A stretch of 64,000 nucleotides of DNA from DTU063 sp001512695 (GCA_049658265.1 JBASOM010000121.1:1-64000), one strand, 5' to 3'; positions 25,392-35,471 are shown, numbered from the stretch's first letter. Program-made: numbers and translations. Notes: generated by a model from the sequence alone, not told the origin.

Positions 25392-26246
25392 ATGACTAAA
25401 ATACTCAGCGGCAAAGAAGTAGCGGCATCGTTAAAGGAAAAGCTTGTGGCCGAAGTTGAAAAGCTCAAGGAATCAGGCAAGGCTCCCAGCCTTTGCATAG
25501 TGATGGCAGGAGATCGGCCCGATTCAGCATCGTACATCAAAGGTGCCGTTAAGCGGTGCACCGATATCGGCATAGACTGTCATGTGGAAAAACTTCCTGA
25601 AGAAATCAGTCAGGATGAGTTTTTGGAAGTCCTTGACAGGTTGAACAATGATTCAAAGATACACGGTATTATCATTATGAGGCCGCTTCCGGAGCAGATT
25701 TCGGAAGATGTTGTCAAGTATAAAATAGCTCCTGAAAAGGACGTGGACTGCTTTAATCCCATCAATGTCAGTAAAGTGATGAGCGGCGACAGCGATGGGT
25801 TTCCTCCATGTACACCTCAAGCGGTAATTGAGATTTTAGACCATTACGGAATCGAAATCAAGGGTAAAAGGGCAGTGGTTATTGGAAGGAGCATGGTTGT
25901 AGGCAGGCCTTTGGCGATGATGCTACTCAAGCGCCATGCTACCGTGACAGTATGCCACACCAGGACCAAAGACCTGGCCGGTGAAGCCAAGAGAGCCGAG
26001 ATACTCATTGCAGCGGCAGGAAAGGCTCGAATGGTTACAAGGGATATGCTTAGCGAAGGGGCAGTTGTAATAGACGTTGGAATTAACTTTGATGAAAATG
26101 GGAAGCTCTGCGGCGATGTGGACTTTGACGATGTAAGTGAAATCGCGGGCCAGATTACTCCCGTCCCCGGAGGTGTTGGTTCTGTAACATCCACGGTACT
26201 TGCCAAGCACGTAGTCGAAGCATTTAAACAACAAGAGGGGCTATAG
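25392..26246 (+). CDS. folD: Methylene-THF dehydrogenase / methenyl-THF cyclohydrolase
   Basis: About 284 aa. FolD motifs: GDRPDSASYIKGAVKRCTDI with the Y-x-x-x-K catalytic pair, GIIIMRPLPEQI, DVDCFNPINV, GRSMVVGRPLAMML (Rossmann loop) and TPVPGGVGSVTSTVL. It oxidises or reduces 5,10-methylene-THF with NAD(P) and may also act as cyclohydrolase. The start is ATG 25392 just after fchA; the frame open from 25269 lies inside fchA and is rejected. Confidence 0.95.
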   Translation: MTKILSGKEVAASLKEKLVAEVEKLKESGKAPSLCIVMAGDRPDSASYIKGAVKRCTDIGIDCHVEKLPEEISQDEFLEVLDRLNNDSKIHGIIIMRPLPEQISEDVVKYKIAPEKDVDCFNPINVSKVMSGDSDGFPPCTPQAVIEILDHYGIEIKGKRAVVIGRSMVVGRPLAMMLLKRHATVTVCHTRTKDLAGEAKRAEILIAAAGKARMVTRDMLSEGAVVIDVGINFDENGKLCGDVDFDDVSEIAGQITPVPGGVGSVTSTVLAKHVVEAFKQQEGL

Positions 26247-26258
26247 GAGGAAAATTTT

Positions 26259-26906
26259 ATGATTATATCCAAACAAAAACCTTTTGAGGAAATACTAAAT
26301 TTTTTGAAGGGTAAAGATAAAATTTTCATAACGGGTTGCAGCTTGTGTGCCACATCCTGTATGACAGGTGGCCAGCAGCAGATCGATGAAATGAAAAACA
26401 AGCTTGAAGAACACGGCAAAACCGTAACCGGAACCACAGTTTTAGACCCGTCCTGTCACAGATTGCAGGTTAGAGCAACTCTCAAAAAACAAAAGGTCGA
26501 ACTAGCAAGTGCCGATGCGGTTTTATGCATGGCCTGCGGAGACGGTGCCCAGACGGTGGCAGCTTTTGCGAAAATCCCGGTATACCCTGCCAATGACACC
26601 CTGTTCATAGGTGAAGTAGAGAGAATAGGCCATTTTCACGAGGCTTGCAAAGCCTGCGGCCAGTGCGAACTTGGATGGACTGCCGGCATTTGCCCCATAA
26701 CAAAGTGCGCCAAGAGCTTGCTAAATGGCCCATGCGGTGGAGCAACAAACGGCAAATGCGAGGTGGATCCAGACAATGACTGTGCATGGGTTTTAATATA
26801 CAACCGACTGAAAGAACAAGATATGCTTGACACACTGCTGGAGATAAAGGGCCCCAAGGATTACAGCAAGGCGGCACATCCCAGAAAGTATGTCGTCGGT
26901 AGATAG
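26259..26906 (+). CDS. metV: Methylene-THF reductase partner MetV
   Basis: 215 aa, Cys-rich: TGCSLCATSCMTGG near residue 27, VLCMACGDGAQT in the middle, and CKACGQCELGWTAGICPITKC with LLNGPCGGATNGKC in the C-terminal half. This is the methylene-THF reductase C-terminal domain family. MetV pairs with MetF (next gene, 12 nt on) in acetogens and binds Zn and/or Fe-S, passing electrons to the flavin subunit. No rnfC2-like third subunit is present, so this is a two-subunit MetFV type. AGGAGG precedes the ATG. Confidence 0.92.
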   Translation: MIISKQKPFEEILNFLKGKDKIFITGCSLCATSCMTGGQQQIDEMKNKLEEHGKTVTGTTVLDPSCHRLQVRATLKKQKVELASADAVLCMACGDGAQTVAAFAKIPVYPANDTLFIGEVERIGHFHEACKACGQCELGWTAGICPITKCAKSLLNGPCGGATNGKCEVDPDNDCAWVLIYNRLKEQDMLDTLLEIKGPKDYSKAAHPRKYVVGR

Positions 26907-26918
26907 GAGGAAGGTCGG

Positions 26919-27791
26919 ATGAATCTGAAGGAAAAATTGGCAAGAGGAGACTTTGTTATCACTGCTGAAATGGCTCCACCAAAAGGCATTGACTTTGGCC
27001 ACATTAGGGAGTGTGCCAGGGCGGTCAAGGGAAGGGTAGATGGAGTAAATGTCACGGATTTTCAAAGTGCCGTAGTGAGGGCTTCTTCCCTGGGAGGAGC
27101 AAAAATGCTGCTGGATGAGGGCCTGGAACCGATTATGCAGATTACCGGCAGGGACAGAAACCGCATAGCTATTCAGGGCGAGCTGCTTTCAGCGGCAGCT
27201 TTGGGCATCAAAAATGTATTGGCACTGACCGGAGACCATCCCAGCATAGGGGACCATCCGGATGCCCGCGGAGTATTTGACATGGATTCGGTAAATATTC
27301 TTCAAGCGGCAACAAAACTTATGGAGGGACAGGATTTAAACGGCAATGAGCTTTCAGGGACACCCGAGTACTTCTTGGGAGCCAGTGTGACACCTTTATA
27401 CGATCCCTTAGAGCTGCAGATAATTAAGATGAAGAAAAAAATACAGGCGGGTGCGAAGTTTTTCCAAACCCAGGCTGTTTATGATATAGATGTCATTAGG
27501 AGTTTCATGGACGAAATAAAGGATCTAAACACCAAAGTGCTGGTAGGAGTCATACCGCTAAAATCTGCCGGTATGGCAAAATATATGAACAACAACGTTC
27601 CGGGTATCCAGGTGCCTGATGAGATAATTGAGAGAATGAGAAAAGCTGAAGACAAGACAAAAGAAGGGCTAAATATCGCAGCTGAATTTATCGAACAAAT
27701 AAAAGAAGAGAAAATATGCGACGGAGTCCACATCATGGCCATTGGGGCAGAGGAAAATGTCCCCACACTTCTTGACATGTGTGGATTCTAG
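26919..27791 (+). CDS. metF: Methylenetetrahydrofolate reductase MetF
   Basis: 290 aa TIM-barrel flavoprotein, interconverting 5,10-methylene-THF and 5-methyl-THF. Visible family features are the N-terminal FVITAEMAPPKGID, LALTGDHPSIGDHPDA and FFQTQAVYDID, the last two being FAD/folate-site segments. It is coupled with metV upstream and directly abuts lpdA downstream. The physiological electron donor in such MetFV enzymes is not settled from sequence. Confidence 0.94.
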   Translation: MNLKEKLARGDFVITAEMAPPKGIDFGHIRECARAVKGRVDGVNVTDFQSAVVRASSLGGAKMLLDEGLEPIMQITGRDRNRIAIQGELLSAAALGIKNVLALTGDHPSIGDHPDARGVFDMDSVNILQAATKLMEGQDLNGNELSGTPEYFLGASVTPLYDPLELQIIKMKKKIQAGAKFFQTQAVYDIDVIRSFMDEIKDLNTKVLVGVIPLKSAGMAKYMNNNVPGIQVPDEIIERMRKAEDKTKEGLNIAAEFIEQIKEEKICDGVHIMAIGAEENVPTLLDMCGF

Positions 27792-27809
27792 ATGACAGGA
27801 GGCTTGGTG

Positions 27810-29192
27810 GTGACTAAAAGAATAGCAATATTAGGTGCTGGCCCCGGTGGATACGTGGGGGCCATCAAAGCGGCAAAAATGGGAGCTCAGGTTACACTAA
27901 TTGAAAAGGACACGGTAGGAGGGACCTGTCTTAATAGGGGCTGTATTCCAACAAAGGCGCTCCTTGCATCAAGCGATGTTTTGACAAAGATAAGACAGGC
28001 CAAGGATTTTGGAATTTTAGTAGATGGTGATATCAGGCCCGACATCGATTTCATAATGGACCGGAAGGATAAAGTAGTGGAGCGCTTGGTCCAGGGCATA
28101 GAGTTTTTGCTCGACAAAAACAATGTCAGGCTTGTCAAAGGCACAGGCAAAATAACAGACAGGAATAAAGTTGAAGTGACTAAAGAAGATGGCAGCAAAG
28201 AGGACGTTGAAGCGGATGCCATAATTATTGCCACCGGCTCATCACCTGCCCAAATTCCCATCTTCCCCTATGATGGCGAAAGGGTTATTACAAGTGATGA
28301 AGCGCTAAATTTGAGGCAGATTCCAAAGAGCATGATCATTGTTGGAGCCGGGGTTATCGGATGCGAATTTGCAATGTTTTTCAACAACCTGGGCACTTCC
28401 ATTACCATAGTGGAAATGATGGATCATGCCCTGCCCCTGGAAGATAAGGAAATCGGCAGTGAAATGGCAAAAGCGATGAAGCGCAAGAAGATAAAGCTAA
28501 TGCTGAAGACCAAGATTGAAAGTGCCGAAAAAACCGATACCGGCGTTAAGGCTATTCTCGATAACGGGAAAGAAATCGAGGCAGATATAATGCTGGTTGC
28601 TATCGGCCGCAAGGCCAATATTGCCGATATAGGCCTTGAGCAGTTGGGAGTTGCCACTGATAGAGGCAGGATACTTGTCGATGAATATATGGAGACAAAT
28701 GTGAAAGGAATTTACGCAATCGGAGATGTGGTGCCAGGAGCACAACTTGCCCACCTAGCCTCAGCCGAGGCAGAATGCGCTGTGGAAAATATCATGGGAA
28801 ACAATATCCAAATGGATTACTCTGCGGTCCCTAGAGGAGTGTTTACAGACCCCGAGGTATCGGGAGTGGGGCTTACTGAAGAAGAAGCAGTTGCCAAGGG
28901 TTACAGCATTAAAAAAGGAGATTTTGCCTTTAGAGGTCTCGGAAAAGCCCAGGCAATGGGAGAGTTTTTCGGCAAGGTTAAAGTCATCGTCGATGAGCAA
29001 ACAGACAAATTACTGGGAGCTTCAATCATCGGGCCCAATGCGACGGATATCATCCACGAACTTGCAGTAGGCGTAAGATATGGACTTACAGCAGAGCAGC
29101 TCGGCAGAGTCATTCACTCACATCCCACATTAAGCGAAGCGGTAATGGAAGCCCTTCAAGATGTAAACGGCAAATCAGCCCATAAAGTATAA
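27810..29192 (+). CDS. lpdA: Dihydrolipoyl dehydrogenase in the Wood-Ljungdahl locus
   Basis: About 460 aa. FAD site GAGPGG (residues 9-14), redox disulfide C40/C45 in GGTCLNRGCIPTK, NAD site IIVGAGVIGCEFA and C-terminal HSHPTLSEAVMEA with the catalytic His-Glu pair. It reoxidises protein-bound dihydrolipoamide with NAD+. The start is set at GTG 27810, preceded by AGGAGG at 27797-27802; ATG 27792, directly after the metF stop, has no site. With gcvH in the same locus but no gcvP/gcvT, a direct glycine cleavage complex is incomplete here; the partner may be encoded elsewhere. Confidence 0.94.
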   Translation: MTKRIAILGAGPGGYVGAIKAAKMGAQVTLIEKDTVGGTCLNRGCIPTKALLASSDVLTKIRQAKDFGILVDGDIRPDIDFIMDRKDKVVERLVQGIEFLLDKNNVRLVKGTGKITDRNKVEVTKEDGSKEDVEADAIIIATGSSPAQIPIFPYDGERVITSDEALNLRQIPKSMIIVGAGVIGCEFAMFFNNLGTSITIVEMMDHALPLEDKEIGSEMAKAMKRKKIKLMLKTKIESAEKTDTGVKAILDNGKEIEADIMLVAIGRKANIADIGLEQLGVATDRGRILVDEYMETNVKGIYAIGDVVPGAQLAHLASAEAECAVENIMGNNIQMDYSAVPRGVFTDPEVSGVGLTEEEAVAKGYSIKKGDFAFRGLGKAQAMGEFFGKVKVIVDEQTDKLLGASIIGPNATDIIHELAVGVRYGLTAEQLGRVIHSHPTLSEAVMEALQDVNGKSAHKV

Positions 29193-29204
29193 GGAGATGA
29201 TAGT

Positions 29205-29984
29205 ATGGCTTACACTGTAGCCGTTGCCGGAAAAGGCGGAACCGGCAAAACCACCCTGGCAGGTTTTTTAATCGATTACCTGGTAGAAAAAAGTTTAACA
29301 CCGGTCCTGGCGGTTGACGCAGACCCCAATGCCAATTTAAATGAAGTCTTAGGTGAAGACATCGAGATAACCTTGGCAGATATCAGAGAAGATGTGAGCA
29401 TAAAGAATCGCGACGGGAATTTGCCGGGTGGCATGAGCAAAACTGACTATATTAATTACAAACTCCAGCAGGCCATAATTGAAGGCAAGGGATTTGACTT
29501 ATTGGTCATGGGGAGGCCGGAAGGAGAAGGTTGCTACTGCTTTGCCAACGGCATTTTGAGAGAAGCAACCGACAGGCTCTCAGACAACTACAAAGTATTA
29601 GTCATCGACAATGAAGCAGGCCTTGAGCACCTGAGCCGGCGAACCACCAAGAACGTGGACATAATGTTTGCAGTGAGCGAATGCTCCAAGCGTGGAATCC
29701 AGGCGGCGGCTAGAGTGAAGCAGCTCATCGAAGAATTAAAGCTAGATGTGAAGGAACTTTACCTCATAGTAAACCGGGTCCCTGACGAAGGGCTGTCCGA
29801 TGACATAAAGGCAGCTATAGAAGGCTACGGCTTAAAATTAGCCGGCACTGTTCCCCTTGACGCGAAAGTCTTCGAGTATGACAACAAGGGCATACCCCTT
29901 GTCAAGCTGCCCAAAGACTCCGTGGCAGTAAATGCCGCAAGGCAAATTTTTGACGAGGTGTTAATTTCCCATATAAAGGCTTAA
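29205..29984 (+). CDS. acsF: CooC/AcsF-type maturation ATPase
   Basis: 259 aa P-loop ATPase (GKGGTGKTT at residues 9-17) with a CxC pair, C110 and C112, in GEGCYCFANG. It is a paralogue of the cooC at 21158 but placed directly before the corrinoid protein genes, where AcsF-type ATPases for acetyl-CoA synthase Ni loading are found in acetogens. The split between a CooS-dedicated and an AcsB-dedicated ATPase is inferred from position. GGAGATG precedes the ATG. Confidence 0.9.
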   Translation: MAYTVAVAGKGGTGKTTLAGFLIDYLVEKSLTPVLAVDADPNANLNEVLGEDIEITLADIREDVSIKNRDGNLPGGMSKTDYINYKLQQAIIEGKGFDLLVMGRPEGEGCYCFANGILREATDRLSDNYKVLVIDNEAGLEHLSRRTTKNVDIMFAVSECSKRGIQAAARVKQLIEELKLDVKELYLIVNRVPDEGLSDDIKAAIEGYGLKLAGTVPLDAKVFEYDNKGIPLVKLPKDSVAVNAARQIFDEVLISHIKA

Positions 29985-30019
29985 AGCCCATATGTCAATA
30001 AATAATTGGAGGAGATACT

Positions 30020-30958
30020 ATGGCTTATAAAATGCCAACACAAAAGTATTCTGGCAAAATCAATGAAGTTACAATTGGAACCGACCTAAAAATAGGCGGC
30101 GAATCGGTCCTTCCCTTTTACAGCTTTGACGGCGATATCGGAAACAAACCGGCCATCGGCATGGAAATATGGGATGTATATCCAGAATCCTGGCCTGAAG
30201 CTGTGCTAAACATTTTCAAAGATGTGGTCGATGACCCGGTAAAATGGGCCAAGTTTTGCATAGAAAACTACAATCCCGATTTTATATGCCTGAAGTTTGA
30301 AGGTGCAAATCCTGACGGCCTTGATAGGTCACCGGAAGAATGCGCCGAGGTTGCGAAAAATGTAGCCGACAATGTCAATGTACCCCTGGTTATTGCGGGC
30401 TGTCAAAACAGCGAAAAGACCGCCAAAGTCTTTACAAAAGTCGCTGAAGCATTGGCCAATAAAAACTTCGTATTCCTGTCTGCTGTAGAATCCAATTATA
30501 AAGAAGTGGGAGCGGCGGTTGGCCTTGCCTATGGCAACATAGTCGCTGCCGAATCCTCCGTCGACCTAAACCTTGCAAAGCAGCTAAACATACTAATCAC
30601 CCAGCTTGGCATCCAGCCGGATAGAATGGTCATGGATCCCGGATGTTCGGCGGTGGGATATGGCTTTGAGTACGTAGTTACCACTATGGACAGGATAAGA
30701 CTCGCAGCTCTCCAGCAAAATGACAGCACCCTGCAGGTGCCAATGATTTTACCCGTATCCTTTGAAAGCTGGAAGGTAAAGGAATCTATCGCCACGGAAG
30801 ACGATGCGCCCGAATGGGGCAGCCAGGAAGACAGGGGCGTCGGCATGGAGATTTCCACTGCAGTTGGAGTTCTCGCAGCCGGTGCCAATGCGGTAATTCT
30901 CAGGCATCCCCGTTCAGTTGAAGTAGTTCGCAATTTTGTAAACCAGATGACCGAATAA
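30020..30958 (+). CDS. acsD: Corrinoid/iron-sulfur protein, small subunit
   Basis: 312 aa TIM-barrel CdhD/AcsD protein (for example KPAIGMEIWDVYPESWPEAV, FICLKFEGANPDG, VMDPGCSAVGYGFEYV). With AcsC it forms the methyl carrier whose cobamide takes the methyl group from methyl-THF via AcsE and delivers it to the A-cluster of AcsB. GGAGGAG precedes the ATG. It is 18 nt from acsC. Confidence 0.95.
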   Translation: MAYKMPTQKYSGKINEVTIGTDLKIGGESVLPFYSFDGDIGNKPAIGMEIWDVYPESWPEAVLNIFKDVVDDPVKWAKFCIENYNPDFICLKFEGANPDGLDRSPEECAEVAKNVADNVNVPLVIAGCQNSEKTAKVFTKVAEALANKNFVFLSAVESNYKEVGAAVGLAYGNIVAAESSVDLNLAKQLNILITQLGIQPDRMVMDPGCSAVGYGFEYVVTTMDRIRLAALQQNDSTLQVPMILPVSFESWKVKESIATEDDAPEWGSQEDRGVGMEISTAVGVLAAGANAVILRHPRSVEVVRNFVNQMTE

Positions 30959-30976
30959 GTAAAGGAGAGATGAATT

Positions 30977-32335
30977 ATGGCCCTCAATGGCATGCAAATA
31001 TATAAATTACTGCCAAAGAAAAACTGTAAAGAGTGCGGATTCCCCACCTGCCTGGCCTTTGCCATGAAACTGGCACAGGGGAACGTGGAGGCGGAAAAGT
31101 GCCCTTACATGTCGGATGAAGCCAAGGCACAGCTTGCTGAAGCCACAGCACCTCCCATGAGAACCGTAAAATTCGGTGCAAAAGATTTCGAATATGCTCT
31201 TGGCGGAGAGACGGTGCTTTTCAGGCATGAAAAAACCTTTGTCAACCGCCCCAGATTTGCGGTAATGTTTTCAGACACAATGAGCCCTGAAGAAGTTGAT
31301 AAAAAGATCAATAACATCAATGCCGTAGACTATAACAGGATCAACGAAGAAATGTACGTGGAAATAGCTGCATTCAGGTGCGAGAGCCAGGACAAAGATG
31401 CATTTATCGGCCTCATTAAAAAAGTCATGGAAAATTGTCCCAAGGTAGTACCCATGATCATCACTGAAAATGCAGAGATTGCAGCCGCAGCAGTAAATGA
31501 GTGTGCAGATAGAGGTCCCATACTCTATGGTGCCAATGGGGAAAACTACGAGGCGATGGTAAACTTGGCAAAGGATAAGAAGCTGCTGCTCGGAGTTACC
31601 GCATCAGGTAAAGAAAGCTTGTATGAACTGGTAGAGAAGATTCAAAATACCGGCTATAGGGAATTGTTGCTGGATGCAGGCAGCCGCAACTTGAAAAATG
31701 CCTTTGATGATATGGTAAACATAAGAAGGACTGCCCTTTTGTCCGGCGACAGGACCTTCGGATATCCCACAGTTGCCTTTGTCTGCGATATGGCAGAAGA
31801 TAAGATGATGCAGCTGGCCTGCGCGACACTCTTTGTTCAAAAATATGCGTCTATAATCGTCTTAAGCGATATCGATTACTCAATGGCATTGCCACTGTTC
31901 GCTCACAGGCAAAACATCTTTACAGATCCTCAAAGACCGATGCGGATAGAACAGGGCATATACAAGATAGGTGACGCCAATGAAGAATCACCGCTTCTTG
32001 TTACTGTTGACTTTGCATTGACCTATTTCATAGTTTCGGGAGAAGTTGAAAGGTCGAAGGTGCCTTCTTGGGTCTTGATACCCGATGCAGGTGGATACTC
32101 GGTGCTTACTGCTTGGGCTGCCGGCAAGTTTAACGGCAAATCAATAGCTAATGCGGTAAAAGAATTTGAAGTAGAAAACAAACTAAAGACCAGAGAACTT
32201 ATAATCCCCGGCAAAGTAGCCGTGCTCAAAGCCGATATAGAAGATGAGCTGCCGGGCTGGAAAGTTGTGGTTGGCACCGAAGAAGCTGCCACCTTACCTA
32301 ATTTCTTGAAGAACTATCGACAGGCCGTATCTTAA
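30977..32335 (+). CDS. acsC: Corrinoid/iron-sulfur protein, large subunit
   Basis: 452 aa. The N-terminal [4Fe-4S] domain has C17, C20, C25 and C42 (NCKECGFPTC then KCPYM). A TIM barrel and a C-terminal cobamide-binding domain (VPSWVLIPDAGGYSVLTAWAAG region) follow. The low-potential cluster reactivates the cobalt to Co(I), helped by AcsV. Length and layout are typical for AcsC/CdhE. Confidence 0.95.
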   Translation: MALNGMQIYKLLPKKNCKECGFPTCLAFAMKLAQGNVEAEKCPYMSDEAKAQLAEATAPPMRTVKFGAKDFEYALGGETVLFRHEKTFVNRPRFAVMFSDTMSPEEVDKKINNINAVDYNRINEEMYVEIAAFRCESQDKDAFIGLIKKVMENCPKVVPMIITENAEIAAAAVNECADRGPILYGANGENYEAMVNLAKDKKLLLGVTASGKESLYELVEKIQNTGYRELLLDAGSRNLKNAFDDMVNIRRTALLSGDRTFGYPTVAFVCDMAEDKMMQLACATLFVQKYASIIVLSDIDYSMALPLFAHRQNIFTDPQRPMRIEQGIYKIGDANEESPLLVTVDFALTYFIVSGEVERSKVPSWVLIPDAGGYSVLTAWAAGKFNGKSIANAVKEFEVENKLKTRELIIPGKVAVLKADIEDELPGWKVVVGTEEAATLPNFLKNYRQAVS

Positions 32336-32499
32336 ATAGTACCTTTACGTTGTGTGGAAAGATTGTCCGGTGAAGATATGGGCAGGAATTTCTTTCAAGC
32401 AAGTACCTTGTTGTGTACGAGAGCCAAGGTCTTGCATTGGGAATGGTGCCCTTATCTTTACCGGGTCGGGAAAAACAGAACAATTTAGGAGGAAGGCAA

Positions 32500-33285
32500 A
32501 TGGCAAGATTTTTAACTATCGGTGAGAGAATTCACGTTATTTCACCAACTATCAGAAAAGCCCTTGAGGAGAGAAATCCGGAGCCCATTTTAAAGCGGGC
32601 CAAGGAACAGATTGACGCAGGTGCCAACTACCTGGATGTAAACATCGGGCCAGCAGACAGGGACGGAGAAGAACTCATGCCCTGGGTAGTGAAGATTTTG
32701 CAGGATGAGTTTCCGGAAACACCCCTGTGCCTTGATACTGCCAACATGAAAGCCCTGGAAGCCGGGATCAAAGTTTACGATCGCACAGCAGGCAAACCCA
32801 TAATCAACTCTGCCGATGCAGGTCCGAGGCTGGACATGGTAAATTTAGCCGCTGAATACGATGCCATAGTCATCGGCCTTTGCGCCAAAGAGGGCATACC
32901 TAGAGATAATGACGAGAGAATCATGTACTGCACTGAAATTTTAGAGCGGGCCATGGAAGCAGGTCTTGATCAGGAAAATATTCTCTTTGACCCCCTCTTT
33001 GTCGTAGTTAAGGGTATGCAGGACAAACAGCAAGAAGTGCTGGAAGCTGTCAGGCAGATTTCGGAAATGGGTCTTAAAACCACTGGTGGCCTCAGCAATG
33101 TTTCCAACGGTTGCCCCAAAGAAATTAGAGGTTTGATTGAAGCCACTTTCTGTGCCATGGCCATCCAGTGTGGTCTAACTTCTGCTATAATCAATCCATT
33201 AGATAAGCTAGTAATGGATGTAATAAAGACAGCCGATTTGATAAAAGAAAGATACTTATATGCCGATTCGTACCTTGAATTGTAA
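32500..33285 (+). CDS. acsE: Methyl-THF:corrinoid protein methyltransferase
   Basis: About 261 aa pterin-binding TIM barrel: IGERIHVISPTIRKA, then DAGANYLDVNIGP, with the Asp/Asn residues that bind the pterin. It transfers the methyl group from 5-methyl-THF to the cobamide of AcsCD. The start is ATG 32500 with AGGAGGAAGG before it; an upstream open frame to 32413 has no such site. A 164-nt gap after acsC carries no clear terminator or gene, only a small GTAC/GTAC hairpin. Confidence 0.94.
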   Translation: MARFLTIGERIHVISPTIRKALEERNPEPILKRAKEQIDAGANYLDVNIGPADRDGEELMPWVVKILQDEFPETPLCLDTANMKALEAGIKVYDRTAGKPIINSADAGPRLDMVNLAAEYDAIVIGLCAKEGIPRDNDERIMYCTEILERAMEAGLDQENILFDPLFVVVKGMQDKQQEVLEAVRQISEMGLKTTGGLSNVSNGCPKEIRGLIEATFCAMAIQCGLTSAIINPLDKLVMDVIKTADLIKERYLYADSYLEL

Positions 33286-33327
33286 TTAGCTTGAAAGCTA
33301 AAAATAAATGTCCTTGGAGGGATATGT

Positions 33328-35451
33328 ATGACATTGTTTGACATTATTTTCACGGGTTCCGAGCAAGCCCTAGCTGCCGCTAAATCCTTGGTGGAAGATA
33401 CTATCAAGGAATACGGCGAAGAAGAAAAAGTTGTTTTCCCAAATACGGCTTATAGCCTTCCCGTTATCTACGCAGCTACCGGACAGAAAATCGGGACCTT
33501 GGCAGAGTTGAAAGGGGCTTTGGGAATAATTGAAAGCCTCATAGTCAAGGAACAAAATCTCGAAAAGGCCTTGAACGCGGGTCTTGCAACAGCAGTAGCA
33601 GCAGAAGTTATAGAGGTCTGCAAATACGTGGGAGGAAAAACCCCATATGAGGACCCATGCGTAGGTTTTATCCCGGATACTGTGATCCGTTCAATGGGTG
33701 TGCCCCTGGTAACCGGCGATATTCCCGGTGTAGCTGTTGTGATCGGTGAAGCACCTACTGCAGAAGAGGCAGCAAAGATTATCAAGGATTATCAATCCAA
33801 GGGTATCCTGGTGACCTTGGTTGGCAAGGTTATCGACCAGGCCATCGAAGCAGGTGTTAAGATAGGCCTTGACTTTAGAGTAGTTCCCCTGGGATACGAC
33901 GTGACTTCGGTAATCCACATTGTATCATTTGCAATAAGAGCAGCCCTTATTTTCGGAAATGTAACGCCCGGAGATTTAGCGGAGCTGTTAAAATACACCA
34001 AGGAAAGGGTTCCTGCCTTCGTGAATGCATTGGGACCCCTAAGCGAACTTGTGGTGTCAGCAGGAGCCGGTGCTATTGCCTTGGGCTTCCCCGTACTTAC
34101 TGACCAGGATGTACAGGAAGTTCCCATGAACCTGATCGTTCAAAAGGATTATGACAAATTGGTTCAATCATCCCTTGAGGCTCGCGGCATTAAGATAAAA
34201 GTTACCGAGATTCCAATTCCCGTGGGATTTGCACCTGCTTTCGAAGGTGAAAGGGTGCGCAAGGACGATATGTTTGCAGAATTTGGTGGCGGCCGTACAA
34301 CAGCATGGGAATTAGTCAAAATGCGTGAAATGTCGGAAGTAGAAGATCATAAGATTGAACTCATCGGTCCTGACGTAGATACACTTGGACCCGAAGGTGG
34401 CAAACTGCCCCTGGCCGTACTAGTTGAGGTAGCGGGTAAGAACATGCAGGAAGACTTTGAACCGGTAATGGAACGCAGAATCCACTACTTCATGAACTAT
34501 ATCGAAGGTGTTATGCATATCGGCCAGAGAGATATCGCCTGGGTGAGAATCAGCAAATCCTCCTATGAAGCAGGATTTAGGCTGAAACATATCGGTGAAG
34601 TTATGTATGCCAAGATGTTAGATGAGTTTGGCAGCATCGTTGATAAGGTGCAAGTCACAATTATCACTGACAAAGAAAAGGTAGAAGAATTGCTCAATGA
34701 AGTCGCACGCCCAAGGTACAACGCACGAGATGCAAGACTTGCTGGCCTTACAGACGAAAGTGTGGATACTTTCTACTCCTGCCTGCTGTGTCAATCCTTT
34801 GCACCCGCTCACGTGTGTATCGTAACACCGGAGCGCTTGGGCCTTTGCGGTGCTGTAAGCTGGCTTGACGCAAAAGCTACACACGAACTAGATCCCACAG
34901 GACCTTGTCAGCCCATAGTTAAAGGCGAATGCCTTGATGAAAGAAAAGGTCATTGGGCATCTGTAGACAAGGCAGTAACGGAACAGTCCAATGGTGCTAC
35001 AACATCGGTAAACATTTATACCATTATGGAAGATCCCATGACTTCCTGCGGCTGTTTCGAATGCATCTGTGGAATCATGCCGGAAGCTAATGGCGTAATT
35101 ATCGTCAACCGTGAATACCATGGCATGACACCTCTCGGAATGACCTTTGGCGAATTGGCTTCAACCACCGGTGGCGGAGTTCAGACACCTGGATTTATGG
35201 GCCACGGAAGACAATTTATCACCAGCAAAAAGTTCTTATATGCTGATGGTGGCTTGCAGCGGGTAGTCTGGATGCCTAAAGAATTAAAAGAAGCTCTTAA
35301 AGAAAAATTGATAGAGAGAGGCAAAGAAATAGGAATCGAAAACTTCTATGAAATGATTGCAGATGAAAGTGTTGGAACGGACCCGGATACAGTTGTGGAA
35401 TTCTTGACCAATGTGGGTCATCCTGCACTAACCATGGATCCAATGTTCTAA
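33328..35451 (+). CDS. acsB: Acetyl-CoA synthase (CO dehydrogenase/ACS beta)
   Basis: 707 aa. It joins CO, the methyl group and CoA to acetyl-CoA at the Ni-Ni-[4Fe-4S] A-cluster. The A-cluster residues are all present at a constant 21-residue offset from the Moorella enzyme: C485, C488, C497 and C507 for the cubane and the C574-G-C576 motif for the distal nickel. The N-terminal region, which binds CODH in the Moorella complex, is slightly shorter. GGAGGG precedes the ATG. It is followed 20 nt on by gcvH. Confidence 0.97.
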   Translation: MTLFDIIFTGSEQALAAAKSLVEDTIKEYGEEEKVVFPNTAYSLPVIYAATGQKIGTLAELKGALGIIESLIVKEQNLEKALNAGLATAVAAEVIEVCKYVGGKTPYEDPCVGFIPDTVIRSMGVPLVTGDIPGVAVVIGEAPTAEEAAKIIKDYQSKGILVTLVGKVIDQAIEAGVKIGLDFRVVPLGYDVTSVIHIVSFAIRAALIFGNVTPGDLAELLKYTKERVPAFVNALGPLSELVVSAGAGAIALGFPVLTDQDVQEVPMNLIVQKDYDKLVQSSLEARGIKIKVTEIPIPVGFAPAFEGERVRKDDMFAEFGGGRTTAWELVKMREMSEVEDHKIELIGPDVDTLGPEGGKLPLAVLVEVAGKNMQEDFEPVMERRIHYFMNYIEGVMHIGQRDIAWVRISKSSYEAGFRLKHIGEVMYAKMLDEFGSIVDKVQVTIITDKEKVEELLNEVARPRYNARDARLAGLTDESVDTFYSCLLCQSFAPAHVCIVTPERLGLCGAVSWLDAKATHELDPTGPCQPIVKGECLDERKGHWASVDKAVTEQSNGATTSVNIYTIMEDPMTSCGCFECICGIMPEANGVIIVNREYHGMTPLGMTFGELASTTGGGVQTPGFMGHGRQFITSKKFLYADGGLQRVVWMPKELKEALKEKLIERGKEIGIENFYEMIADESVGTDPDTVVEFLTNVGHPALTMDPMF

Positions 35452-35471
35452 AAAAGGGAAGGAGTTTTCAT

